A stretch of 64,000 nucleotides of DNA from Allomuricauda sp. ARW1Y1 (GCF_013407935.1 NZ_JACBZU010000005.1:1-64000); one strand, 5' to 3'. Numbered from the stretch's first letter, positions 26,438-36,612 are shown. Numbers and translations: made by a program. The notes: generated by a model from the sequence alone, not told the origin.

Positions 26438-27490
26438 TTATTGCATTTGATTCCTCGCATCATCCAGCCTTTCTCCTTTTATAAGAGCTAACGAAAGTTC
26501 CTTTGCTTTTTCGGCTTCAATTGCTATATCCGGATCAACACCTTTCCCTTCAATCCTACCCATACGCGTAGCGTAATAATCGGCAATGGGGAGAGACAAT
26601 TGAAGACCTTGTGGCAAGTCAAACATTTTCTGAGAGAGCATTTCTCCAGCAGTGGTCTGACCTATTATGGTGACATTTTCCAAATGTGCCAGGGCATCCA
26701 CTGTAAATTCAGCAGCACTGGCCGTTCTGTTGCTTATCAAAACATAAACAGGGCCTTGGAACTGAGGAGACATTGGTTTGATTTGTACTCGGGTCAGTGG
26801 CTTGTCCTGGACGTCTTTCCAGAACGACCTAATGGACCAACCCTCCCAAGACGGTAAGTCCTTAACATCTTTAACAGTGGGTTCTTCGGTATGGTTATTC
26901 CACCATTTTTGGGAAACAAACATTCCAATATCAATGGTATCGGAGGTCAAATGTCCCATCAATGGAATTCCAGCAAATGTACCCCCTTCATTGTTCCGAA
27001 GGTCTATAATCAAGGTATCCGTCCTTTTTTGGGCAATCTGCCGATACGCGTCGAACACCTGTTCTTGTGTGTCCACGCCCATCATGGTGTTCACGGTAAG
27101 TATTGCCGTATTGTTCATCCATTCCAAGTTGACACCGTTTCCACCGACTCTTAAGGAATCGATATAATTGGCCATTTCCTCTGCTGGTTGTTGCATTATT
27201 GCCAACCTAACATGGGAAAAAGGCCCTTCCGTCCAAAGCTGATTGTACCCCTCGATAAACTCTTCCTTTGTTTTTGAGGTCAAGGCAAGTTCCTTGGCCT
27301 TACCTTCCAACGCAATATATGCATTGGAACCAAGTTGTTCAGGATTATAGTGATATGTTGACATCAAACTGGATATACTATCTGCAACGGTCATTAATTC
27401 AACATTGATTTCCTCCATTTTTTGAGTTGAAGGTTTCTTTTTACAAGCAGATACGATGACTAGCAAAAATATAATACTGATTTTTTTCAT
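26438..27490 (-). CDS. S41-family peptidase lipoprotein
   Basis: 350 residues from the Met at 27490 (MKKISIIFLLVIVSAC, lipid Cys16). It has an intact S41 core: TLIIDLRNNEGGTF (160-172) and the nucleophile block ISNRTASAAEF (Ser258), then GQTTAGEMLS. No PDZ is evident. The enzyme is expected to sit in the membrane facing the periplasm and cleave peptides. It is the last gene of the operon that begins with the CBM9-like and trypsin-like genes near 31 kb. Confidence 0.85.
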   Translation of the reverse strand: MKKISIIFLLVIVSACKKKPSTQKMEEINVELMTVADSISSLMSTYHYNPEQLGSNAYIALEGKAKELALTSKTKEEFIEGYNQLWTEGPFSHVRLAIMQQPAEEMANYIDSLRVGGNGVNLEWMNNTAILTVNTMMGVDTQEQVFDAYRQIAQKRTDTLIIDLRNNEGGTFAGIPLMGHLTSDTIDIGMFVSQKWWNNHTEEPTVKDVKDLPSWEGWSIRSFWKDVQDKPLTRVQIKPMSPQFQGPVYVLISNRTASAAEFTVDALAHLENVTIIGQTTAGEMLSQKMFDLPQGLQLSLPIADYYATRMGRIEGKGVDPDIAIEAEKAKELSLALIKGERLDDARNQMQ

Positions 27491-27586
27491 GTTGATTTTG
27501 ATTATTTGATTTGATGAATGAAAGCATATGGCCATTTCGCCGCTTATTTAGTTTATTATTACTTGTTTCAATAGTTTGGGCAAACA

Positions 27587-28741
27587 CTACTTTTCCCCAA
27601 CCATTAATGTATTGCTTTTGTTGAATTTTTTGAATTGGACAACCCTCCCTTGTTCGTCCCTAACATAGTTGATTTTATGAACCCCCGTACCTTTATGTTC
27701 CGCGGGATTTCCATCCTTATCAAAATAAGTCTCCGATAACAAATATCGCCCATCTTCAGACCACTCCCATGTACGCCTAGCATAGTTATTGTTTGCATTC
27801 ATTGGCTTCCCATCTCCGTCCCGAAACTCCAACAGTACCCTATTTCCGAATCGATCTACCTCAAAATGCCATATCTGGGCTCCAGACCAATGGGTAGCGG
27901 GTCGGCCATCCACATCAAAGAATATAATATTTTCCAGGCCACAGGGGTAATAGGTGTTCCGTTCGCCCGAGGTATGGGACGGTCCCGTTGTTCGCTGGCC
28001 ATTGGCATCATAGACCTCCCATCGCTGAAACCTGCCTTGGTCATCATAATAGTAAACATATTGAGCCACTCCGCTGGGAGTGTTGATGACGTCTCCTTTT
28101 TCATCCACTTGCTGCAGTGTCCCAAAATAACCCTGATCATTAAAATACATTTTAGTTCTTCCAAGCAGAAAATCACCTCGCAAAGGGACGATTTCTCCTT
28201 CACTGTCCAGGCGTTCTTCTATAATGCCTCCATCTTGCTGGTGTGACCAACGATATTCTTGCACGCCAAACATGTCCGTGGTATGCGCCCCTTTGGTATC
28301 CAAGAAGGACAATAAGATGTTTCTACCCTGCTCATCTTTTTCATAGACCTTTTGATAAATATCCCCTTGAACAGTGGTCCGATTTCCAAACCGATCATAA
28401 AAACTGTGCCTTTCAAGATTGTCATGATATGAAACTTTTGTCAAAGGAGCATTGATATAAAGATTCCCGAAAAAGCCTTCAAACTCTTTATAGTGGTCCC
28501 CTATTTTAATATGGGCGGCAATTACCCTGTTCCTTTTGTCATAATCCAATTTAAGATGGATTCGTTTGCTTGCCTCCTCCGCGGTTATCGGGCAGGCCCC
28601 TTTAAAGGAGAGATAAGGAGATTCCCAGAAGGGCAAATTGGCAAAAAAGGTTTCATGATGGACAGTTGATGATTCTTGAGCTGATATGCTCATTGAGGAA
28701 ATCAGTGCCAACGCCATCAAAAGGTGTGAAACACGAACCAT
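27587..28741 (-). CDS. Exported YD-like repeat protein
   Basis: 384 residues with a signal peptide (LLMALALISSMSISAQ). The rest is repeats of the same type as in the 23.7-25.0 kb lipoprotein: DDQGRFQRWEVYDANGQ, DVDGRPATHW, DRFGNRVLLEFRDGDGKP, YFDKDGNPAEHKGTG, DEQGRVVQF. The two proteins share the start of the mature region (FKGACPITAEEA and IKGSIPLTEEEA). It lies in the middle of the protease operon, between DinB-like and S41 genes. The same repeat module is fused to a protease domain at 47.5-49.2 kb, which suggests a functional link. Confidence 0.72.
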   Translation of the reverse strand: MVRVSHLLMALALISSMSISAQESSTVHHETFFANLPFWESPYLSFKGACPITAEEASKRIHLKLDYDKRNRVIAAHIKIGDHYKEFEGFFGNLYINAPLTKVSYHDNLERHSFYDRFGNRTTVQGDIYQKVYEKDEQGRNILLSFLDTKGAHTTDMFGVQEYRWSHQQDGGIIEERLDSEGEIVPLRGDFLLGRTKMYFNDQGYFGTLQQVDEKGDVINTPSGVAQYVYYYDDQGRFQRWEVYDANGQRTTGPSHTSGERNTYYPCGLENIIFFDVDGRPATHWSGAQIWHFEVDRFGNRVLLEFRDGDGKPMNANNNYARRTWEWSEDGRYLLSETYFDKDGNPAEHKGTGVHKINYVRDEQGRVVQFKKFNKSNTLMVGEK

Positions 28742-28772
28742 ATACTCAGTTTAATTTAATAATTGTCATTTT

Positions 28773-29312
28773 TTAATTAAAGCCATAGGAAGGTGGCGCA
28801 ATATGATTCAAACGTAGGTACAAAACTGCTTTTGCCCTATGATTGGTAATATGGTCCCTCATAAAAAGTAAAGATTGCCATTTGGAAAGTGGAAAGGCCC
28901 CATGTTTTTTACCCGTGGTTTTTACATCAGCATCCGATAGATTTGCCATACCTTCGATAATAGTTTGAAATGCGCCTTCCAACTCCGTGATAATTTCCGC
29001 TTTAGTCATAGGGGCAGCATCCTTTTCCCTTCCCCCATAATTTTCCTCCAAGATAAATCTTGTATACATGGATAATAGGCTATTGGACATATGTGTCATT
29101 TGCTGGCCAAAACTTTTAACGTCTTTAACTGGTTTATAGTTATATCTTTCCTCTGGCATCTGTCGGGCTACATCAAGTTTTCGTTCCTTTGCCAGCTTCC
29201 AAACTTCCAATTGGTTTCGAGTAAAATCAAAGTTCTCCTGGGCATAGCAGGGGCCGGAAAAGGTTGTAAAAAGCACTGCGATTAGTACTATATTTTTCAT
29301 ATGATTATTCAT
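28773..29312 (-). CDS. Exported DinB-like protein
   Basis: 179 residues with a signal peptide (MKNIVLIAVLFTTFSGPCYAQ, perhaps starting at 29300). The mature part is a four-helix DinB/DUF664-like bundle with candidate metal ligands at His in QQMTHMSNSLL and the pair DHITNHRAKAV. DinB-fold proteins are mostly metal-dependent thiol or other transferases, but an exported member has no assigned reaction. It lies 16 bases downstream of the DUF2306 gene and 31 bases upstream of the YD-like gene, within one operon. Confidence 0.82.
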   Translation of the reverse strand: MNNHMKNIVLIAVLFTTFSGPCYAQENFDFTRNQLEVWKLAKERKLDVARQMPEERYNYKPVKDVKSFGQQMTHMSNSLLSMYTRFILEENYGGREKDAAPMTKAEIITELEGAFQTIIEGMANLSDADVKTTGKKHGAFPLSKWQSLLFMRDHITNHRAKAVLYLRLNHIAPPSYGFN

Positions 29313-29328
29313 TTTAATTTAAATACTA

Positions 29329-30018
29329 TTATTGTGTTTGCTTATTTTTTGCTATCAAAGAAGTCCTATACCACGCAAACAAAAGATTTGGCACCCAACA
29401 CAACCAAGCAACCATCCGATAAGCGACTATAAAGTCATCCATGAACACCAATAATATAGGTAACCACACGCGCAAAGTAACCGCTGCAAAGCAGGCTGCA
29501 TAACTGTAATGCATGAAAATCTGGTGCTTAATCACAGCTCCTTTCTTAATGTATCGATAAGCAAGAAAAGTGCTTACGAACCAAATAATTCCCAGTGAAA
29601 TGAATCCCATTTGTGCGGCGATACCCCCGGTGGCCGAAAAAGCAATCCCAATACCACAAAGTGCACTGATCACAGCTGAAACACTATACACCTTTCCCAC
29701 ATTTCTGTGAAGCTTGACTCTTTTTTTGCGCAGCCGTTTGCTAAACTGTGTCCATCCCACAAGTAATGCGATTCCACCAAAAACGATATGGCCGTAAAAC
29801 CCAGTGTTCCAAAGGCCGTCCAACAATAATTCCGGCGATTTCGTCGCCAGCAAACCGACATTTTTGGCCCCAAACAAATACTTGATAGGATATAGGCTCA
29901 CCACGATACATAAAAAGCCAAATATGACCCATAATCCCTTTCGTATGATAGCTCTAAGACCCAATGTTAATCTCCTTATAGTTTTGATCAAAATATATCT
30001 TTCCTGACATACTGCCAT
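29329..30018 (-). CDS. DUF2306 family membrane protein
   Basis: 229 residues with seven or so membrane helices. The DUF2306 pattern is visible: FYGHIVFGGIALLVGWTQF, KLHRNVGKVY, and KKGAVIKHQIFMHYSYAAC. The conserved histidines (GHI, LHR, KHQIFMHYS) could bind metal or haem, but the family has no proven function. It is in the protease operon, 130 bases downstream of the trypsin-like gene. The first Met gives a leader of about 20 residues before the first helix; a later start is possible. Confidence 0.82.
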   Translation of the reverse strand: MAVCQERYILIKTIRRLTLGLRAIIRKGLWVIFGFLCIVVSLYPIKYLFGAKNVGLLATKSPELLLDGLWNTGFYGHIVFGGIALLVGWTQFSKRLRKKRVKLHRNVGKVYSVSAVISALCGIGIAFSATGGIAAQMGFISLGIIWFVSTFLAYRYIKKGAVIKHQIFMHYSYAACFAAVTLRVWLPILLVFMDDFIVAYRMVAWLCWVPNLLFAWYRTSLIAKNKQTQ

Positions 30019-30148
30019 CCTCGGTATGCTCAGATTTCATTTGGGTAAAAAAGTTCTCGTTATTCACCATGAAACATATGGTTACATAAACCCTTTTCAT
30101 GAGATAATGGTACTGTGTACTTTTCATGGATTATCAATTTTAAATGAA

Positions 30149-30844
30149 CTATTTATTGCCTATGATTTTCTTAAAATATTCAGTAGAAGCTGGCTCGAAC
30201 ACCATGGTGTCCGTTTTTTGGTCAATATATCCCAAGGATACCAAGCCGACCAATTGGCCCTGATTATCAAAAACGGGTCCTCCACTGCAGCCATTGTAGG
30301 TCCCCTTTGGCACATCCAGACTTAAATTTCCGGCTTCCGTATATCCCTTAAAAGCTCCTTCGACTCTCACCGGATGGTTGCTTCCATAGGGATATCCCAT
30401 AAAATAAAGACGTTCCCCTACTTTTAATACGTTGGACCTTATCTCAAAAAGATGGATTCCGCTTGGAACTTCTGTATGGGTATCAAAGACCAACCAATCT
30501 CCATTGGGCGGCATGGCCAAGGGCTCTGCACTATCTTCGTTAATAAGCTTCCCAGCAGAAATCTTTATTTTCGGATTGGATTTTGACACAAAGGACCATG
30601 ACTCCAAATCATCTCCAAAACTTATGGTTTTCATGGCATCGGTCTTGGCGAAGAACAACACGTGTTTTGCAGTACACGCATATATTTGATTTTTATACTT
30701 TAGTAAAAACCCACTTCCTGCATGACCGTTGTCAAACTTGGCGGACTTAAATCGGACATCACACACAAGCACTGAATCCTGCTGGGCCATAGCCCACTTG
30801 GAAACTAGTAGGCACAATAAAAAAGCTACGATTGTTCTTTTCAT
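30149..30844 (-). CDS. Exported trypsin-like serine protease
   Basis: 231 residues with a signal peptide to MAQ. The chymotrypsin-fold triad is intact: His61 in CTAKHVLF, Asp116 or Asp121 in NGDWLVFD, Ser187 in NGCSGGPV, plus the closing GQLVGLVSLG. There is no PDZ. The last residues (MVFEPASTEYFKKII) recur in the fused protein at 47.5 kb and in the relic at 47.3 kb. It overlaps the upstream CBM9-like gene by 4 bases (ATGA), so the two are coupled. Likely periplasmic or cell-surface. Confidence 0.86.
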   Translation of the reverse strand: MKRTIVAFLLCLLVSKWAMAQQDSVLVCDVRFKSAKFDNGHAGSGFLLKYKNQIYACTAKHVLFFAKTDAMKTISFGDDLESWSFVSKSNPKIKISAGKLINEDSAEPLAMPPNGDWLVFDTHTEVPSGIHLFEIRSNVLKVGERLYFMGYPYGSNHPVRVEGAFKGYTEAGNLSLDVPKGTYNGCSGGPVFDNQGQLVGLVSLGYIDQKTDTMVFEPASTEYFKKIIGNK

Positions 30845-31374
30845 AAATATTGGTTTTGATGATCTCGCATAAAAGGGATGTCTTGTCCCCCATTACGCCC
30901 ATTAGAGCGAAATCGACAATTGGGATCCAAAAGCTCAAAAACCTCATGGGTATCATAAGGCTTCATGCTCGATTTCCATTGGATACCCCAAGTGTCCGGA
31001 TGGATTGATTTTGCTCTACCTATCCAAAGACCCCCATCAACTCTCGTTTTCCCTGCGTTAGCACCAATCACAATACCGCTCCGCTTCATGTTGATAGGGT
31101 CTATGGCTATAGTAAAGGTTATTTTGATTTTTGAGCTATAGGCCACCGAACCCATAGTACCGTGATTATGATTATAGAACAAGTCGATTAGTGGATAACT
31201 TTCCCACGCTCCCTTATCGACAATCCCATTTCCTTTAATGGAGGATTGTCCTTTTGCGATGGAATATGGATAGGATACAAGCATATCTGGTTCAGTAGCA
31301 TGGACCCACTGTAGGGAACCCATAAAGTTGAACCAGACTAAACACTGATATATCCAAAAGCTGTTCGCTGGCAC
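30841..31374 (-). CDS. Exported CBM9-like domain protein (short)
   Basis: 177 residues with a signal peptide ending near HAT. The segment IKGNGIVDKGAWESYPLIDLFYNHN resembles the start of CBM9/DOMON-like domains (a DG..D..W pattern), and about 45 residues of it align with residues 41-85 of the fused protease at 47.5-49.2 kb. Later blocks (GANAGKTRVDGGLWIGRAKSIHP) are not recognised. A complete CBM9 domain is about 190 residues, so this may be a shortened relative. It begins the operon and is preceded by the shared GTTAAA element. Confidence 0.6.
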   Translation of the reverse strand: MPANSFWIYQCLVWFNFMGSLQWVHATEPDMLVSYPYSIAKGQSSIKGNGIVDKGAWESYPLIDLFYNHNHGTMGSVAYSSKIKITFTIAIDPINMKRSGIVIGANAGKTRVDGGLWIGRAKSIHPDTWGIQWKSSMKPYDTHEVFELLDPNCRFRSNGRNGGQDIPFMRDHQNQYL

Positions 31375-31487
31375 TGATTAAAAATTTGCATACACTTTTA
31401 TGATTGTGGCAATTAACTGCCATTTGTTCCAAACAAACCTATTGTGAAAAGACTTCCAATTCGTCCTGATTTCTACAATTGCAGAAA

Positions 31488-31517
31488 TCCGAACCTGATT
31501 TAACGATATTTAACATC
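31488..31517 (-). promoter_or_regulatory. GTTAAA-N4-GTTAAA upstream element (copy 1)
   Basis: On the minus strand this reads GATGTTAAATATCGTTAAAT followed by CAGGTTCGG. Similar elements occur at 40155-40184 and 44344-44374. Two GTTAAA half-sites lie 10 bp apart and are followed by GGTTC. It lies about 115 bases upstream of the CBM9-like gene start. Confidence 0.55.
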
Positions 31518-31681
31518 GTGGCCGAAGTATAAATGATCCATGTACGATGATTGTTAAATGACATCGCCGTGCCTGGGAATTATTTATACCACAAAGAAAT
31601 ACAGGCTTTTATTTTTGACCTATAGTAAATCGGATTGATTGGATGTAGTCGGGGAGTATTTACAGATTAGCAATCAGAAAA

Positions 31682-31718
31682 AAATAACCCTTCAATCCTA
31701 AAAATTGAAGGGTTATTT
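31682..31718 (-). terminator. Intrinsic terminator after SusD
   Basis: A perfect 15-bp stem (31682-31696 with 31704-31718), 7-base loop, with a run of T on the minus strand and a shorter T-run on the plus. It ends the SusC/SusD operon. The remainder of the 417-base gap holds the GTTAAA element and no gene. Confidence 0.9.
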
Positions 31719-31791
31719 ATACATGAAAACACTTGAATCGGTTCCTTCATCAATTATATATAGAAACCAAAATCACAGCGGGGGACACTTA

Positions 31792-33459
31792 TCAATTCTG
31801 GTCCGCAGGTGACAAGTTTGGGTTGGCATCCAACTCCGCTTGTGGGATCTTAAAAATCCAATCATCGTTCACCGATGGACGCTCCACTTGGTACGCCTCT
31901 TGGTAAAGTACGGCAGATGCTCCGGAACCACCGTCGGCAGCATGGTCGATTCCCTCGTCCCATCTGATTTTATCGGTGTAGCCGAAACCTTCGCCCCACA
32001 ATTCCAATCGTCTTTGGAACTTGATATGCTCCATCATGGACTCTTGGGTGTTGTAGATAGTCACATCGTAAGCACTATCGCGCTCTTCCCCCAATGGTCT
32101 CAAAGCCTCTTGGGCACCTGGGATATCGTTCAACATCGCCTTGGCCTCCGCCTCGATCAAATACATCTCGGAAGCACGCATGTAGATTATATCATCAGGA
32201 TCGGTCGAACCGGGATTGGCATTTTTCAACTTAAAGTGCATATACGGATGCTGGTTAAAGGCATTATTGATACCGTAAGTTGCATTGATCTCAGCTCTTT
32301 TTGCAAAATAGCCCTCTAGATCATTCGCATAATTTGGGTCCCTTGGTAGACCGGTATTGGGGTCAAGACCTCCTTGGTTGTTGGCCGCGGAACTGTTGGT
32401 GTTCGGCGCATCTGAAAGGAAGACATCCCTTCTGTAATCCGTAGCAGGAATGGCATCCACCAATCTTCTATCGGCAATCTTTGGGTTGTTCCTGATCTGG
32501 CTACCGTTGAAGGTATTTGTGGTCAAGTAAAAATATGATCTAAAATAAGTGGTCTCTGCTGTAATCACATTGCTACCCCAAATGACCTCAGAAAGATTGT
32601 TGGAGTTGAAACCGGACTTCCAATCGTCCTCCCCCATCAAAGGATAGTTCTGGCGGGCCATCACGGCAGCATCGGCGGCTGTTTGCCAGTCACCTTTTGA
32701 AAGTGCGGTACGGGCCAAAAGACCGTAGGCCACATCGATGTTCAATTGGGACTTGGTCTCAGGTCCACCGCTTGGTCTTCCCGTACCTTCCTCAAAACGA
32801 TCGATGGCAGCAGCTAGGTCAGCCTCGATCTGGTCATAGATCTCCTGAACGGTCGATCTTGGCTCACTCGTAAAGGGAGACTCCGAAGAGAACAACAATG
32901 GTACACCAGGGTCGCTTGCAGGATTTCCGATCAAGTACCCCTTGGCATAGTGCTGCACCAAAGAAAGATAGGCGTAGGCCCTATAGGTGTAGGCCTGTCC
33001 CAAAATCTCGTTCAACTGTGGTGACTCCACCAAGGTTCCGTCGGTTCCCCTGTTGATCAATAGGTTGGCCCCCAAGATGATGTTGTACCTGTGGTACCAC
33101 AACAATTCGCAGGTGAATGAGGTCTGATCCGTATGTGAGTTCCACTGCATCTCCGTTCTCCAACCCAAGTTATTGGCATTGGCGGAGTGGATCAAACCTC
33201 CGGAAAGGTTATCGCCCAGTGGCACCCAGTAGTGATTGTTAGCCCTTGAATCATCACCCCCAGGGAATATGGTCTGTGACTGTGAATACAGTCCACGGTG
33301 CAGCCCGTTCAATATCAGCTGCATGTTATCCTCATTGGCCAATGCATCGGAGGCAGAAATGGCGTCCGTGGGCGTTGTTTCCAAAAAGTCGTCGTCGCAT
33401 GAAGTTATGGCGATCCCTAGGAAAGCCAGTAACATTAGGTTTATTTTTCTTAACATCAT
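31792..33459 (-). CDS. SusD/RagB-family outer-membrane lipoprotein
   Basis: 555 residues with a lipoprotein signal (MLLAFLGIAITSC, Cys about 20) followed by the usual DDDFLETTPTDAIS. TPR-like helices and RagB/SusD blocks follow (LGQAYTYRAYAYLSLVQHY, ARTALSKGDWQTAADAA, YMRASEMYLIEAEAKAM, ELWGEGFGYTDKIRW). SusD proteins sit on the cell surface as a lid over SusC and bind glycans or peptides. It starts 9 bases after the SusC stop and is followed by a strong terminator. No glycoside hydrolase lies beside it, so the substrate cannot be inferred; nearby proteases hint at peptides. Confidence 0.93.
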   Translation of the reverse strand: MMLRKINLMLLAFLGIAITSCDDDFLETTPTDAISASDALANEDNMQLILNGLHRGLYSQSQTIFPGGDDSRANNHYWVPLGDNLSGGLIHSANANNLGWRTEMQWNSHTDQTSFTCELLWYHRYNIILGANLLINRGTDGTLVESPQLNEILGQAYTYRAYAYLSLVQHYAKGYLIGNPASDPGVPLLFSSESPFTSEPRSTVQEIYDQIEADLAAAIDRFEEGTGRPSGGPETKSQLNIDVAYGLLARTALSKGDWQTAADAAVMARQNYPLMGEDDWKSGFNSNNLSEVIWGSNVITAETTYFRSYFYLTTNTFNGSQIRNNPKIADRRLVDAIPATDYRRDVFLSDAPNTNSSAANNQGGLDPNTGLPRDPNYANDLEGYFAKRAEINATYGINNAFNQHPYMHFKLKNANPGSTDPDDIIYMRASEMYLIEAEAKAMLNDIPGAQEALRPLGEERDSAYDVTIYNTQESMMEHIKFQRRLELWGEGFGYTDKIRWDEGIDHAADGGSGASAVLYQEAYQVERPSVNDDWIFKIPQAELDANPNLSPADQN

Positions 33460-33468
33460 TTGAATTTT

Positions 33469-36400
33469 TTAAAAAGTTACGTTCAGCCCCATTGAGATGA
33501 TACGGGCAGGGTTAAAGTCATTGCTATTACCATCACCTGCTAGGTTGAACTGTGGGTTGAGTCCTTTTCGCTCACTCTTGGTATATAGGTTTTCACCGGT
33601 AAGAGAAATCCTTAACTGGTCAAGGCCAAGTTGGTTGGCGATCTTGCTGTCAAAGGTATAGCCCAAGTTCACGTTGCGCAGTGCCCAGAATGAGGCATCC
33701 GTCAGGAAACGTTCGGATTGTCTTCTCACCAAGTTAGGGTTACCGTTTTCCATTCGTGGAACATCGGTGATGTCACCAGGTTGTCTCCATGCCCTCAAAA
33801 TGTCAGGGTGCAAGGAGCTACCATAATTACCGCTGTGCATCATGGCAGCGTATCCATTGTCCAACACGCTACCGCCGATACCGTAGTTGATCAAGAAATC
33901 AAAGGAAAATCCTTTGTAGCTGATGCTGTTGGCAATAGATCCCAATAGGTCAGGGATGGAGCTGTCACCTGTATAGGCACGCTCGGTATCCTGCCAGTCG
34001 CTGGTCGTGGCAATGTCACCATTGGCATCCAACACGGGAACACTGTTTCCGTTCTCGTCCAATTCGTACTGTAGGAACAACTGGTCCCCAGTTTCTGGAT
34101 CAACCCCTGCGGTTCGCAATAAGTAGAAATCAAACCTTGAACGTCCCACATCCCATCGTTGTTCACCTTCCACAAATGGAGAAGGTAAGCTGGTAATCTC
34201 GTTCTTGAAGGTCGAGGCCTGCAAGGTCACGTTCCATCTAAAATCGGACTTGTCGAACAGGTTGGCGGTCAAAGCCATTTCCCAACCGGAGTTGTACATA
34301 TCCCCGACGTTCACGGGAACCTCGTTCAGACCATTACTAGGAGCAATGGGCAGATTGTACAAAAGATCGGAGGAATTTCTTTTGTAGTATTCCACGGAAC
34401 CGTCCAAAAAGCTGTTAAACAAGGTGAACTCCAAAGCAACATCAAAGTTTTCGATGGTCTCCCACTGTAAGTTGGGGTTGCCTATATCGGTATAAATGAT
34501 AGCAGGGTCCCCCGCGTTGGCCGTAATCGAAAATCTTGGCTGTGAAAGAAAGAAATCCAATAGATCATCGTTACCTACCTCACCATAGGAAGCCCTTAAT
34601 TTCAATTGGTTGATTACTTCGGAATCCTGCAGAAAGTTTTCTTGGTCAATCCTCCAAGATCCACCAACGGAATAGAAGGTACCCCATCGGGTATCTGCAT
34701 CAAATACGGAAGAACCATCACGACGAACGGAACCACTGATATAGTATTTGTTCTTGTAATTGTAGTTGACCCTGGAGAAGTATCCCTCGATACTTTTTCG
34801 CGTTGAAGACCCTCCAAGTGCTACAATACTGGAAAAATTATCGAACTCATAGATGCCACTGGCTGCCTGTAAAATAGACATGCCGTTGTTTGAAGAGAAG
34901 GTCCTGTCAAAGCTTTCGTGACCTGCAGTAATGTCGAGGTTGTGGTCACCGAAGCTCTTGTTATAGGTAAGGATTTGGTTAAAGTTCTCCACCTGCCTTC
35001 TGCTTCTCACTTCCCTGTATCGGCCATCAGGCTGGGCATCCCCGATCAATGCATTTTCATACTCCTTTGCCAGGCCCTCATTGATATCCCTGCCATAGTT
35101 CAAACGCAGGCTCAGACCATCAAGGATCTCTTGCTCGGCAAAGAACCGGAAGCCATAGGTATTGTCCCTATTTCGCATATCATTGAGCAAAAGCTCCTGA
35201 AGGGCATGACGTCCCTGACTGATAGGCCTGGATCCAATGTTATATTCCGGAAAGCCTTCTCCACTGTCGAACACGCGATTGCCATTGGCGTCCCTTACGA
35301 TATTACCCTGAAGATCGTTGACGTAAACAGGATATATGGAACCTATGTTCTTGGCAAAACCAAAAGGATTTGCAATACTGTTCTGGCCGGCAGATCGAGG
35401 CGCAACTGCTTCGGTAATTGCCAAGTTGGCACTACCACCGATGGTCAATTTATCGTTTACGTCGAACTCCGCGTTCAGACGGGTGGTCAAACGATCAAAA
35501 CCTGAAGTGACCACATAACTTTCCTCGTCCAAGTAAGAAGCGGAGAAGAATACCTTGTGATCGTCGCCACCACCTGAAACGTTCACGTTATAGTTTTGGC
35601 GCACACCTGTCCGGGAAAGTACATCGTACCAATTAAGGCTATTGTATATCACATTGGCATTCGGGTTCAATTGACCGTCCGTACCCACAATCTGGTCATT
35701 GGGCACATTGAACGGGTTGTATCCCAAAGCATTGTAAATGTTTGCCGATGCAAAAGCGGGATCTCCGCCTCCGGCACTGGAATTCTTCAAAGCCTCCCAC
35801 ATGGTCTCGTAATAATCGCCGGGGGAAAGTTCCGGATAAAAGGGAATGGACGTGTCCACCAATCCGTACTGCATGGAAGCATTTACTTGGACTCCCCCTT
35901 TTCTACCGCTCTTCGTGGTAATGATCACCACACCGTTCGCCGCACGGGAACCGTACAGGGAGGTAGAAGCGGCGTCCTTTAGGATGGTGAAGGACTCGAT
36001 ATCCTCCTGGTTGATGGTGTTCAGTTCACCCTCGTACTGTACCCCGTCCACGATGTACAAGGGGTCGGTATCACCGTTCAGTGTCCCAACACCGCGGATA
36101 ACAATGCCCGGGGAAGTCCCTGGACCTTGTGCCGATGTGAACTGTACCCCTGTCGCACGCCCTTCGATGGCCGCTACCGGGGAGGTCACATTCCTAATGG
36201 AAAGCTCCTCCGCTCCAACGACACTGGCGGAACCCGTAAAGGCTTCCTTGGTACTGGTACCATAAGCGGTAACAATGACCTCTTCCAGCGCCTGGGCGTC
36301 TTCTTCCATTTGTACATTGATTGTGTTGGAAGCCCCTACCGTTCTTTCGACGGTCCGCTGCCCTAAATAACTAAAGCGCAGTACATCACCCGTACTTACC

Positions 36401-36612
36401 CCAATGGAATAGTTACCGTCAAAATCGGTCTGTGTACCCGTGGTGGTCCCTACAACGACCACGGAAACCCCTGGCAGGGGCTGATTCGAGGTATCGGTCA
36501 CTTGACCTGACACCGTTTTTTCCTGTGCTTGCAGCCCTAGACATAGGAAGAATGCCGCGATGGCCACATAGCATCGAATTCTGAATTTCATAAATCTTGT
36601 TTTTGTTAACAT
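33469..36612 (-). CDS. SusC/RagA-family TonB-dependent outer-membrane transporter
   Basis: 1047 residues. A signal peptide ends at LQAQ; Met8 (36591) may be the true start because it opens directly into the signal. A carboxypeptidase-D-like domain follows (VSGQVTDTSNQPLPGVSVVVVG), then the plug entry (ALEEVIVTAYG), plug motifs (GPGTSPGIVIRG, DPLYIVDGVQYEG, LYGSRAANGVVIITTK) and a 22-strand barrel ending in an aromatic residue (MGLNVTF). It imports oligomers captured by the adjacent SusD using TonB energy. An AraC regulator gene lies about 500 bases upstream on the same strand. Confidence 0.94.
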   Translation of the reverse strand: MLTKTRFMKFRIRCYVAIAAFFLCLGLQAQEKTVSGQVTDTSNQPLPGVSVVVVGTTTGTQTDFDGNYSIGVSTGDVLRFSYLGQRTVERTVGASNTINVQMEEDAQALEEVIVTAYGTSTKEAFTGSASVVGAEELSIRNVTSPVAAIEGRATGVQFTSAQGPGTSPGIVIRGVGTLNGDTDPLYIVDGVQYEGELNTINQEDIESFTILKDAASTSLYGSRAANGVVIITTKSGRKGGVQVNASMQYGLVDTSIPFYPELSPGDYYETMWEALKNSSAGGGDPAFASANIYNALGYNPFNVPNDQIVGTDGQLNPNANVIYNSLNWYDVLSRTGVRQNYNVNVSGGGDDHKVFFSASYLDEESYVVTSGFDRLTTRLNAEFDVNDKLTIGGSANLAITEAVAPRSAGQNSIANPFGFAKNIGSIYPVYVNDLQGNIVRDANGNRVFDSGEGFPEYNIGSRPISQGRHALQELLLNDMRNRDNTYGFRFFAEQEILDGLSLRLNYGRDINEGLAKEYENALIGDAQPDGRYREVRSRRQVENFNQILTYNKSFGDHNLDITAGHESFDRTFSSNNGMSILQAASGIYEFDNFSSIVALGGSSTRKSIEGYFSRVNYNYKNKYYISGSVRRDGSSVFDADTRWGTFYSVGGSWRIDQENFLQDSEVINQLKLRASYGEVGNDDLLDFFLSQPRFSITANAGDPAIIYTDIGNPNLQWETIENFDVALEFTLFNSFLDGSVEYYKRNSSDLLYNLPIAPSNGLNEVPVNVGDMYNSGWEMALTANLFDKSDFRWNVTLQASTFKNEITSLPSPFVEGEQRWDVGRSRFDFYLLRTAGVDPETGDQLFLQYELDENGNSVPVLDANGDIATTSDWQDTERAYTGDSSIPDLLGSIANSISYKGFSFDFLINYGIGGSVLDNGYAAMMHSGNYGSSLHPDILRAWRQPGDITDVPRMENGNPNLVRRQSERFLTDASFWALRNVNLGYTFDSKIANQLGLDQLRISLTGENLYTKSERKGLNPQFNLAGDGNSNDFNPARIISMGLNVTF

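Noticed and set aside
34918..35505. 195-codon plus-strand frame inside SusC
   Set aside because: Antisense shadow of a well-supported SusC gene.
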